Shown: in pieces, positions 1 through 5,714 of the stretch
Position numbering within the stretch: the first letter of the stretch is position 1
How the letters are laid out: the number at the start of each line of letters is the position of its first letter
DNA from: Deinococcus sp.
Lineage (GTDB): Bacteria; Deinococcota; Deinococci; Deinococcales; Deinococcaceae
Direction of reading: 5' to 3'
NCBI RefSeq assembly: GCF_030523985.1
Contig: NZ_JAUNHK010000117.1
Coordinates: 1-7,155 of the forward strand
DNA: 7,155 bases
Notes under the pieces: model-generated
The model's database searches: none
What the model was told of the DNA's origin: nothing
What the model saw: the letters and a program-made list of their open reading frames with translations, nothing else
Position numbers and translations under genes: made by a program

Positions 1-950
1 ACCTTTTCCACCGTCAGGCTGACACTGACGGGTTCGAGTGCCTGAGCGCCCGCCGGAAGCCGCAGCCGCACGGGGATGGTGGACGTGCCGGGCTGATAGT
101 CCACCACGCCGCTCACTTCGCGCAGCCGGGCGAGCAGTTCGGGGGCGGCGACCACCCGCACGGTGCGGGGTTGCAGGGACACGCCTGTGACACGCAAGCC
201 GGGGGGTGGGTCGTCCAGGGTGACTGGCAGCGCTTTGACAGGCAGGCGGCCCGTGTCCAGGCGGCGCACGGTCACGCTGGCGGGGTTCAGGCGCACCTCG
301 TCTACCGGCTGCCCCGCCGCGTTGAGCGGAATCAGCGGGGTTTCGCCTTCCTCACCCGGCGCGAGGCTCACCGGACTGGTCACCACCTGCGCCACGTTGT
401 TCAGCACGCGGTTGGGGGCGCTGATTTGCACGTTGTCGGGCAGCACCTCGTAGCGCGGCAGGCTGTCCTCGTCGGGCGCGGCGACCCCGACCGTCACGGG
501 AACGGTGCGGGTCAGTTCGGTGTCCACGAAGCCTTGCACGCGTTCGGGCGTCTGCTTGGAGAGGGTGGTGTTGGGTGGGGGCGTCACCGTGACCGGGCGG
601 TTGAAACTCCCCTCCGGCACCCCGGTCACGTCCAGCACGGCCTCGATGCTGGCGGGGCGCAGTTCGCGCAGGCGTTCGGGGCGCCCGGTGAGGGTCACGC
701 GCACCGTTTCGGGGTTCAGGCCACTGACGGTGCGTTTTTCGTCGCCGCCCGTGTTGTCGCGCCGGGTAATCGGCACGTCGTAACTCTGCTGCACCTGCGC
801 CCGCTGGTCTCCGGTACTGATAAACCACAGCACCGACGCCACCAGGAGCGAAAGCAGCTTGGGGCCGATGTTGTGCAGCAGGCGGCGCCAGGCATAGGCC
901 GGATTCAGCCAGCGCCGCAGCGCCTCGGCCACCCGCTGCTGGCGGGTCAC
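1..950 (-). CDS. cdaR: CdaR-like YbbR-domain protein, regulator of the diadenylate cyclase (partial; 3' end off the left edge)
   Basis: 316 codons are visible, reading leftward; the end of the gene is outside the window. The start is GTG at 950-948. It overlaps the cdaA stop codon in a GTGA arrangement, which suggests translational coupling; the only upstream ribosome-site candidate is a weak GGCGGT. Residues 1-25 are basic (RQQR, LRRW, WRR). Residues about 26-45 (HNIGPKLLSLLVASVLWFI) form one membrane anchor of the kind typical at the N terminus of CdaR. The rest is extracytoplasmic in character: beta-rich, Pro/Val/Thr-rich, with no Cys. I read it as at least three YbbR-like repeats (about 54-142, 147-230 and 236-316), each with a V-x-V-x-x-hydrophobic ladder. 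In Firmicutes CdaR binds and modulates CdaA, and the cdaA-cdaR order is the same here. In other genomes glmM often follows, but that would lie outside the window. Family assignment is firm; the regulatory role is inferred from context. Confidence 0.88.
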   Translation of the reverse strand, partial: MTRQQRVAEALRRWLNPAYAWRRLLHNIGPKLLSLLVASVLWFISTGDQRAQVQQSYDVPITRRDNTGGDEKRTVSGLNPETVRVTLTGRPERLRELRPASIEAVLDVTGVPEGSFNRPVTVTPPPNTTLSKQTPERVQGFVDTELTRTVPVTVGVAAPDEDSLPRYEVLPDNVQISAPNRVLNNVAQVVTSPVSLAPGEEGETPLIPLNAAGQPVDEVRLNPASVTVRRLDTGRLPVKALPVTLDDPPPGLRVTGVSLQPRTVRVVAAPELLARLREVSGVVDYQPGTSTIPVRLRLPAGAQALEPVSVSLTVEK

Positions 951-1744
951 GGGCGCACCGCCTGCGTGGGCGTTTCGGGCGTCAGGTCTTCGCGCTCGTA
1001 CACCAGTGCCCGCAGTTGTTCGCGCAGTTCCACCGGGGTCAGGTCCGGCCCCAGCCGCCCGTTCAGGGCAATTCTCATGCTGCCGCGCTCCTCACTCACG
1101 ATCAGCACCACGGCGTCGGTCACTTCGGACAGGCCGATGGCGGCGCGGTGCCGGGTACCGTAGCGGCGGTAGGTGCCGTCACTGGCCTGCAACGGAAACA
1201 GGCAGCCCGCCGCCACGATGCGCGACCCCTGCAAGATGACGCCGCCGTCGTGCAGCGGGGCATTTCGGGCGAACAGCGCCTCGATAAACGGCACGCTGAC
1301 CTTGGCGTCGAGGGCCACCCCGGTTGCGGCATATTCACCCAGCGGCGTGCGGCGCTCGATGGCGACGAGGGCGCCCGTTTTGCGCTCGGCCAGCCGTTCC
1401 AGGGCGCGGGCGAGGTCTTGCAGGGCGGCGCCGCCCCGGTCGGTGGTGCTGCGTGGGCGACCCACCCGTTCGAGGGCGGCACGCAGTTCGGGCTGAAACA
1501 GCACCACCAGCGCGAACAGGCCCACTGTCCCCGCCCGGCCCAGCAGGTCGGTCAGCGTGACCAGCCCCAGCAGCCGCGCCGCCACCCACACCCCGGCAAA
1601 CACCATGATGCCGCGCACCACGTTGAAGGCGCGGGTATCGGCCACCAGTTTGTAGCCCTGGTACACCAGCGCCGTGACCAGCAAAATGTCGAGCAGGTCG
1701 CGCAGGGTGAGGCCAAGCAGGTTCAGGCGGGTCGGGTCGAACAA
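947..1744 (-). CDS. dacA: Membrane diadenylate cyclase (c-di-AMP synthase), CdaA/DacA type
   Basis: The protein has 265 aa. It condenses two ATP into cyclic di-AMP plus two pyrophosphates at the inner face of the membrane. Three hydrophobic segments (about 16-34, 43-60 and 64-83) are followed by a linker rich in Arg and Glu, then the DAC domain (about 100-240). Visible motifs are LHDGGVILQGSRIVAAGC (164-181) and YGTRHRAAIGLSE (195-207). The RHR triad (198-200) is intact, but the usual DGA triad reads DGG (166-168). The start is taken as TTG at 1744-1742 because the protein then opens (M)FDPTR, like other CdaA proteins, and an AAGGAG lies upstream. That spacing is long (12 nt). An in-frame GTG at 1777-1775 is possible but has no ribosome site. 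The ATG-started reading frame running to 2059 is rejected because it would overlap the divergent hydrolase gene. It forms an operon with cdaR. Confidence 0.93.
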   Translation of the reverse strand: MFDPTRLNLLGLTLRDLLDILLVTALVYQGYKLVADTRAFNVVRGIMVFAGVWVAARLLGLVTLTDLLGRAGTVGLFALVVLFQPELRAALERVGRPRSTTDRGGAALQDLARALERLAERKTGALVAIERRTPLGEYAATGVALDAKVSVPFIEALFARNAPLHDGGVILQGSRIVAAGCLFPLQASDGTYRRYGTRHRAAIGLSEVTDAVVLIVSEERGSMRIALNGRLGPDLTPVELREQLRALVYEREDLTPETPTQAVRP

Positions 1745-1756
1745 CGTGAAAGCAGG

Positions 1757-1762
1757 CTCCTT
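1757..1762 (-). promoter_or_regulatory. Ribosome binding site for the TTG start of dacA
   Basis: On the minus strand this reads AAGGAG, 12 nt before the TTG at 1744. It is the only good Shine-Dalgarno match near the cyclase start, and no ATG or GTG lies between it and the conserved protein. It therefore supports the TTG start. The long spacing and the weak start codon together suggest modest translation. Confidence 0.55.
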
Positions 1763-1828
1763 CTTGCGCCGCTGCACAGAACAGAAGAGGGAGAGGTGAA
1801 AAGAAAGTGGGGCGCAAGCGGGCCTGTT

Positions 1829-1835
1829 TACTATA
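1829..1835. promoter_or_regulatory. Possible -10 element(s) between divergent dacA and the hydrolase gene
   Basis: The minus strand reads TATAGT at 1835-1830, a 5/6 match to a -10 box, about 85 nt before dacA. The plus strand reads TACTAT at 1829-1834, a TANNNT match, about 76 nt before the hydrolase ATG. I find no convincing -35 hexamer for either direction at 16-18 nt. It could serve one gene, both or neither. It is the only AT-rich island in this 166-nt divergent region, which also holds a run of 8 C (1840-1847). Confidence 0.3.
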
Positions 1836-1865
1836 GGGGCCCCCCCCATGAAGCGGCTGAGACCG

Positions 1866-1877
1866 GCGGCTTGCCGC
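1866..1877. repeat. Short inverted repeat upstream of the hydrolase gene
   Basis: The sequence GCGGCTTGCCGC is a perfect 5-bp inverted repeat with a 2-nt centre, 33 nt before the hydrolase ATG. It may be an operator or a small hairpin in the leader. In DNA this GC-rich a palindrome of this size can arise by chance. Confidence 0.25.
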
Positions 1878-1896
1878 GTGCGACATACTGCGGGCC

Positions 1897-1902
1897 AGGA
1901 GG
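1897..1902 (+). promoter_or_regulatory. Ribosome binding site fixing the hydrolase start
   Basis: A strong AGGAGG lies 8 nt before the ATG at 1911. It decides between this start and an in-frame ATG at 1848, which directly follows a poly-C run and has no ribosome site. Confidence 0.85.
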
Positions 1903-1910
1903 ACAACCAC

Positions 1911-2597
1911 ATGGTCAAGATTCGGTTTCTGGGACACAGTGCCTTTTTTCTGGAAAGTGGCGAACACCGCCTGCTCATCGACCCCTTCATCGAGGGCAAC
2001 CCGCTTTGTCCATTCACGCTGGACGAGGTCAGGACTTGGCAGCCCAGCGCCATCCTCATCAGTCACGCGCACGGCGACCACTGGGGCAACGCGCTGGAGT
2101 TCGGCCAGGCGGGCGTGCCCGTCATCGGCACCTTCGAAATCGGTGAGTACGCCCGCAAGCACGGGGCGACGCAGGCGGTGGGCCTCAACATCGGCGGCAC
2201 CTACCGCGCCGACTGGGGCAGCGTCTCCCTGACCCCGGCGTGGCACAGCAGCAGTTTCCCCGACGGCACTTACGGCGGGATGCCCACGGGTCTGCTGCTC
2301 GAATTCGGCGGTAAACGTCTGTATTTCGCAGGCGATACGGCGCTGTTTTCCGACATGAAACTGATCGGCGAGCGTGGCCTCGACCTCGCTTTCCTGCCTA
2401 TCGGAGACGCCTTCACCATGGGGCCGGAGGAAGCCGGACGCTGCCTCGACCTGCTGCGGCCCCGCGTGGCAGTTCCCATGCACTACGGCACCTTCCCGCC
2501 GCTGACGGGCGACCCCGAAGTCTTCCGGGCCGAGGGCGAAAAGCGCGGCGTGGAAGTGCGCGTGCTGGCTCCCGGCGCGGAGACCGAACTGGCTTAA
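1911..2597 (+). CDS. UPF0173-family metal-dependent hydrolase (beta-lactamase fold)
   Basis: The protein has 228 aa, the usual length for the family. It begins MVKIRFLGHSAFFLE, the typical first beta strands. Metal ligands are visible: SHAHGDHWGN gives H52, H54, D56 and H57; H112 lies in WHSSS; D142 lies in AGDTALF; H191 lies in PMHYGTFPPL. That full set predicts a two-metal (probably zinc) site in a cytosolic enzyme. There is no signal peptide and no extra RNase J/beta-CASP domain. The physiological substrate of UPF0173 proteins is unknown to me, so I give none. The same family is named in Deinococcus radiodurans (DR_0006, from memory). The gene is transcribed alone: it is divergent from dacA, with 166 nt between the starts, and convergent with the TrmB-like gene, from which a hairpin separates it. 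Confidence is high for family and start, and low for role. Confidence 0.93.
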   Translation: MVKIRFLGHSAFFLESGEHRLLIDPFIEGNPLCPFTLDEVRTWQPSAILISHAHGDHWGNALEFGQAGVPVIGTFEIGEYARKHGATQAVGLNIGGTYRADWGSVSLTPAWHSSSFPDGTYGGMPTGLLLEFGGKRLYFAGDTALFSDMKLIGERGLDLAFLPIGDAFTMGPEEAGRCLDLLRPRVAVPMHYGTFPPLTGDPEVFRAEGEKRGVEVRVLAPGAETELA

Positions 2598-2612
2598 CAC
2601 GGGTTCGTATCA

Positions 2613-2664
2613 GCGCAAGCATCAGGGCCGACCAGCAGAGAGTGGTCGGCCCTGACGCTTGCGC
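2613..2664. terminator. Long hairpin between convergent genes, probable bidirectional terminator
   Basis: The left arm 2613-2634 and right arm 2643-2664 pair over 22 positions with a single A-C mismatch (2621/2656), around an 8-nt loop (2635-2642). The hairpin sits 15 nt after the hydrolase stop and 8 nt after the stop of the convergent TrmB-like gene, so it can serve both transcripts. No run of T follows on either strand, so it is not a textbook intrinsic terminator. It may act by hairpin alone, protect 3' ends, or be a copy of a dispersed repeat. Confidence 0.75.
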
Positions 2665-2672
2665 TTGCTGGC

Positions 2673-3344
2673 TCAGCCCTTCTGCTTCTGAAGTTCAGCG
2701 AGTCGGATGTGACCTTCAATCAGGTGAACGATGACGGGGTTGTGGGTGTGGACGCCGTGCGCCTCGCCGCTTTCGCCTTCGGGGATAAAGTGCCCGACCA
2801 TGGCCGCCTCGTTGTCGCGGGCGAGCAAAAAGGCCCGCTGGCCCCGCGCCGCGATGAGGGGCAGTCCGGCAAGTTCGGCGCGGCAAAGTTCTACGCCACG
2901 CGGCGTCAGGCGTTCGAGGCGGTCGGTGAGGGTCTGGTCGCCAGCCATGAACACGCAGCGGCGGGCGTTGAGCACCATGTCTTCGGCCAAGCTGCGAATG
3001 GCCGCCTCGCCATGCAGGTGGTAGACCGCTTCGGGGGCCGGGTCGGGCGTCAGGCGCGAGAGGTCGCGGTCGAGCGCGGCGAGGCGGTCATCGAACGAGC
3101 GCCGCGAACGCGACAGGTACTCGCGGGCCGAGAGAGGCGCGTATTCCAGCGGGTTCTGCCCCACCTTGGCAGCCAGTCCCCGCCCTTCCAGGCGTTCCAA
3201 TGTCTCGTAAATCTTGGGGCGCGGAATGCCCGCCTGACGCGCCACCCGCGCAGGTACGGCCCGCCCCAGCGCCAGCAGCGCGGTGTAAGCACGCGCCTCG
3301 TACTCGGTCAGGCCCAGTGCTTGTAAATGAATAACGGCACTCAT
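2673..3344 (-). CDS. TrmB-family transcriptional regulator (winged helix-turn-helix)
   Basis: The protein has 223 aa. Residues about 5-75 match the TrmB winged-helix domain: LQALGLTEYEARAYTALLAL opens the first helix, RQAGIPRPKIYETLERLEGRGL (36-57) holds the helix-turn-helix with its recognition helix, and the wing follows to YAPL. Residues 73-100 (SRSRRSFDDRLAALDRDLSRL) look like a short coiled-coil dimerisation helix. Residues about 105-215 form an effector-type domain (YHLHGEAAIRSLAEDM, CVFMAGDQ) of unknown ligand. TrmB proteins are best known as sugar-responsive regulators in archaea and also occur in bacteria; the ligand here cannot be read from sequence. The gene lies 91 nt downstream of pta on the same strand, so co-transcription with pta or control of pta are both possible. 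The ATG at 3344 is preceded by only a weak AAGG and by a TATGCT box 8 nt upstream, suggesting a leaderless or near-leaderless mRNA. Confidence 0.88.
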   Translation of the reverse strand: MSAVIHLQALGLTEYEARAYTALLALGRAVPARVARQAGIPRPKIYETLERLEGRGLAAKVGQNPLEYAPLSAREYLSRSRRSFDDRLAALDRDLSRLTPDPAPEAVYHLHGEAAIRSLAEDMVLNARRCVFMAGDQTLTDRLERLTPRGVELCRAELAGLPLIAARGQRAFLLARDNEAAMVGHFIPEGESGEAHGVHTHNPVIVHLIEGHIRLAELQKQKG

Positions 3345-3352
3345 TGAGCCTT

Positions 3353-3358
3353 AGCATA
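3353..3358 (-). promoter_or_regulatory. Candidate -10 box of the TrmB-like gene (leaderless type)
   Basis: On the minus strand this is TATGCT, matching TANNNT, 8 nt before the ATG at 3344. Transcription would begin at or within a base or two of the start codon. No good -35 hexamer is found at 16-18 nt. It would give the gene its own promoter, independent of pta. Confidence 0.35.
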
Positions 3359-3377
3359 CGCAATCCGCGCTTGAAAC

Positions 3378-3385
3378 GGCATGCC
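3378..3385. repeat. 8-bp palindrome upstream of the TrmB-like gene
   Basis: GGCATGCC is a perfect 8-bp palindrome, 33 nt before the TrmB-like start and next to its presumed promoter. It is a candidate operator for autoregulation, but is short enough to be chance. The same 91-nt gap contains a run of 8 C at 3394-3401. Confidence 0.25.
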
Positions 3386-3435
3386 TTGACTTGCCCCCCC
3401 CTCGGCACAGTTGCCTTCATTGCCTAGAACTGGTC

Positions 3436-5553
3436 TCAGCCAGTCACCTGCGTCGCCTGAATCGCCGTCAGCGCGATGGTGTACACGATGTCGTCCACCA
3501 GTGCCCCCCGCGAGAGGTCGTTGACGGGCTTGCGCAGGCCCTGAAGCATCGGCCCCACGGCGACCACGCCCGCGCTGCGCTGCACGGCTTTGTAGGTGGT
3601 GTTGCCCGTGTTCAGGTCGGGGAAAATAAACACGGTGGCGCGGCCCGCCACGGGGCTGCCCGGCGCTTTGCTCTGGCCCACGCTCAGCACGCTGGCGGCG
3701 TCGTATTGCAGCGGGCCGTCCACCAGAATGTCGGGGCGGCGCTCCTTCACCAGTTTGGTGGCTTCCTTGACCTTTTCCACGTCCTCGCCCGTGCCGCTTT
3801 CGCCGGTGCTGTAGCTCAGCATGGCGACCCGCACCGGCAGGCCGAACGCGGCGGCGCTGTCCGCCGACTGAATGGCGATGTCGGCGAGTTCCTGCGCGTT
3901 GGGGTTGGGATTGATCGCCGCGTCGCCGTACACCAGCACCTGTTCGGGCATCAGCATGAAGAAGACGGAACTGACCAGGCTGCTGCCAGGCGCGGTCTTG
4001 ATAAGTTGCAGCGCGGGGCGCACCGTGTTGGCGGTGGTATGCACGGCCCCCGATACCAGCCCGTCCACGTCGCCCTGGGCCAGCATCATCGTGCCGAGAA
4101 CCACGGTGTCTTCCAGTTGCGCTTCGGCCTGCGGCTCGGTCAGGCCCTTGCTCCTGCGGAGTTCCACCATCGGCCCGACATATTTGGCCCGCAGGCTCTC
4201 GGGGTCGATGATTTCCAGACCGTCGGGAATCTCCAGCCCTTGCCCCTGCGCGACTTGCCGCACCTTGTCGGGATGGGCGAGCAGCACGCAGCGGGCAATG
4301 CCTTTTTCGGTGCAGCGAATGGCGGCCTTGACGGTGCGCGGCTCGTCGCCTTCGGGCAGCACGATGCGTTTGCCTGCGGCGCGGGCTTTCTGAATCAGTT
4401 CAAAGCGGAAAGCACTTGGCGGGAGCCTGCGCTCGCCCGCACTGGCCTTGCTGCGGATGCGGCTGCCCAGCGGCACGATGTCCAGCCTATCCGCCACGAA
4501 GTCCAGCATCTTGTCCATGCGCGAGAGGTCGTCGTGGGGTACGCGCAGACTCATGGTGGCGAGGCGCGAGGCCGTCTCGAACGAGTTGGTCGGCACGCGC
4601 ATGACGGGCAGGGTGCTGGTCAGCGCCACCTCGCACAGCCGCTGAATGGTGGGTTCGGGGTGGGTGCTGGCGGTGTAGACCAGACCCGCCAGTGGGGTGC
4701 CGCTGAGGTGGCTCAGGGCCGCGGCCATAATCACGTCCTCGCGGTCGGCAGGCGTCACGATCAGCGCCCCTGGCGTGAAGAGGTGGGTCATGTTCGGCAC
4801 GGTGCGGGCGGTGACGACCGTGCTGCTGACGCGGCGGGTCTGGCTTTCGCCTGCGTTGACCACCTCGGCCCCCAAGTAGCGGGCGATGTCGGCGGTGCGC
4901 ACCTGCCGCAGCGCGGGCGACATGCTGACCACACCCAGCAGCGGCAATTCGCCCGACGCCAGCACCCGGCTGCGTGCCCGCAACTCGGCCATCAGCGACC
5001 CGAAATCCAGCTCCTTGGGCGCGAAGTTGAGCACGAAGCCCGCCAGCCCCGCACCGTCGCTGCGGCGGTAGTTCTGCACCGCGATTTCCAGTTCGTCGGC
5101 GAGTTCGGCGGGCGTGACCCCTTCCAGGCTGCTGACCAGCACCGTAATCGCTTCTAGGTTACGTGCCAGCGCCGCGTTCAGGCTGCCCGCGTAGTGGTTG
5201 CGCTCGGTCAGCGCCAGCCCCTCGACAATCAGCACCTCGACTTCGGACTGGCCTTCATCGCGCCTCACCGCCTCCTGCGCCAGCGCGATCACCTGCTCCA
5301 TCAGGTCTTCTTCCTGACCTTTGCTGAGCAGTTCCTCGGCCTGCGAAAGCGAGATGGGGTCGGGCGTGGCGGGCAGGTGGCCCACCGTGCGGGCAAAATG
5401 CACGCTGTCGTCGGTGGTCTGCTCGTGGGTCTGGGCAATCGGCTTGAGAAAAGCGACGTGCAAGCCCTGACGTTCCAGCGAGCGGCTCAGGCCCAGCGCG
5501 GTGGTGCTGAGGCCCACGCCGTTGCGGGTCGGGGAGAGAAAAATGGTCTTCAT
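3436..5553 (-). CDS. pta: Phosphate acetyltransferase (long form)
   Basis: The protein has 705 aa, close to the roughly 714 aa of E. coli Pta. It interconverts acetyl-CoA plus phosphate with acetyl phosphate plus CoA in the cytosol. Three parts are visible. Residues 1 to about 225 form a BioD/AAA-like N-terminal domain opening MKTIFLSPTRNGVGLSTTAL, with a degenerate P-loop lacking Lys, as I recall for E. coli Pta. Residues about 225-335 form a DRTGG domain (TPADREDVIMAAAL). Residues about 380-700 form the catalytic PTA domain: GKRIVLPEGDEPRTVKAA, VDGLVSGAVHTTANT, FPDLNTGNTTYKAVQRS and NDLSRGALVDDIV. By alignment from memory with the archaeal enzyme, S681, R682 and D688 correspond to its active-site Ser, Arg and Asp. 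The start is ATG at 5553-5551 with AAGGAG 4 nt upstream; an in-frame ATG at 5688 adds a non-conserved tail and is rejected. No acetate kinase gene lies next to it here. Confidence 0.97.
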   Translation of the reverse strand: MKTIFLSPTRNGVGLSTTALGLSRSLERQGLHVAFLKPIAQTHEQTTDDSVHFARTVGHLPATPDPISLSQAEELLSKGQEEDLMEQVIALAQEAVRRDEGQSEVEVLIVEGLALTERNHYAGSLNAALARNLEAITVLVSSLEGVTPAELADELEIAVQNYRRSDGAGLAGFVLNFAPKELDFGSLMAELRARSRVLASGELPLLGVVSMSPALRQVRTADIARYLGAEVVNAGESQTRRVSSTVVTARTVPNMTHLFTPGALIVTPADREDVIMAAALSHLSGTPLAGLVYTASTHPEPTIQRLCEVALTSTLPVMRVPTNSFETASRLATMSLRVPHDDLSRMDKMLDFVADRLDIVPLGSRIRSKASAGERRLPPSAFRFELIQKARAAGKRIVLPEGDEPRTVKAAIRCTEKGIARCVLLAHPDKVRQVAQGQGLEIPDGLEIIDPESLRAKYVGPMVELRRSKGLTEPQAEAQLEDTVVLGTMMLAQGDVDGLVSGAVHTTANTVRPALQLIKTAPGSSLVSSVFFMLMPEQVLVYGDAAINPNPNAQELADIAIQSADSAAAFGLPVRVAMLSYSTGESGTGEDVEKVKEATKLVKERRPDILVDGPLQYDAASVLSVGQSKAPGSPVAGRATVFIFPDLNTGNTTYKAVQRSAGVVAVGPMLQGLRKPVNDLSRGALVDDIVYTIALTAIQATQVTG

Positions 5554-5557
5554 AGGA

Positions 5558-5563
5558 CTCCTT
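5558..5563 (-). promoter_or_regulatory. Ribosome binding site fixing the pta start
   Basis: On the minus strand AAGGAG lies 4 nt before the ATG at 5553. It decides against the in-frame upstream ATG at 5688, whose 45-residue extension has no family counterpart that I recognise. Confidence 0.75.
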
Positions 5564-5617
5564 GCAGCAGGGGGGGCCAACACTTGGGGTCGGTGGGTGG
5601 CAGACAGCTCTCCCCTG

Positions 5618-5623
5618 ATTCTA
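5618..5623 (-). promoter_or_regulatory. Candidate -10 box of pta
   Basis: The minus strand reads TAGAAT (5/6 match to TATAAT) inside a small AT-rich patch, 64 nt before the pta ATG, giving a leader of roughly 57 nt. The -35 is poor: TTTGTC lies 15 nt upstream of the box. Downstream of it, still before the gene, are a run of 7 C on the minus strand (5576-5570) and a small CCAA-N3-TTGG dyad (5577-5587). The remainder of the 161-nt gap to tetR shows no gene. Confidence 0.35.
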
Positions 5624-5714
5624 TTTTCCGGGGTACGGGACAAAGACATACCCGCCCCACCCTGTTGTTTAACGGGACGGCGTACCACACCATTACCGCG
5701 CCCGGCCCAGAGCC

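Noticed and set aside
352..828. 158-codon minus-strand ATG frame inside cdaR
   Set aside because: It is a different frame from the YbbR-domain reading that starts at GTG 950. Its product is Arg/Pro/Gly-rich with no membrane anchor, whereas the GTG frame has the anchor and the repeats.
171..2146. Two long plus-strand frames (171-1163 and 1016-2146) over the cdaR/dacA genes
   Set aside because: They are antisense to two clearly recognised genes, have low-complexity His/Arg/Gln-rich translations and no ribosome site, and the second also runs into the hydrolase in another frame.
1335..2600. 421-codon minus-strand frame spanning the hydrolase and part of dacA
   Set aside because: It is antisense to the UPF0173 hydrolase, which has all its metal ligands, and continues out of frame into dacA. 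No domain is recognisable.
3430..3443. Small CTGG/CCAG hairpin at the pta stop as a terminator
   Set aside because: Only 4 pairs with a 6-nt loop and no T-run; too weak to call.
3391..5157. 588-codon open frame on the plus strand, antisense to pta
   Set aside because: It lies wholly within pta on the opposite strand. The translation is His/Gln/Arg/Gly-rich with no recognisable domain, as expected from the complement of GC-biased codons, and pta itself is unmistakable.
5554..5688. 45-residue N-terminal extension of Pta from an ATG at 5688
   Set aside because: AAGGAG directly precedes the ATG at 5553, the family begins at MKTIFLSPTR, and the extension has no conserved features and covers the likely promoter.
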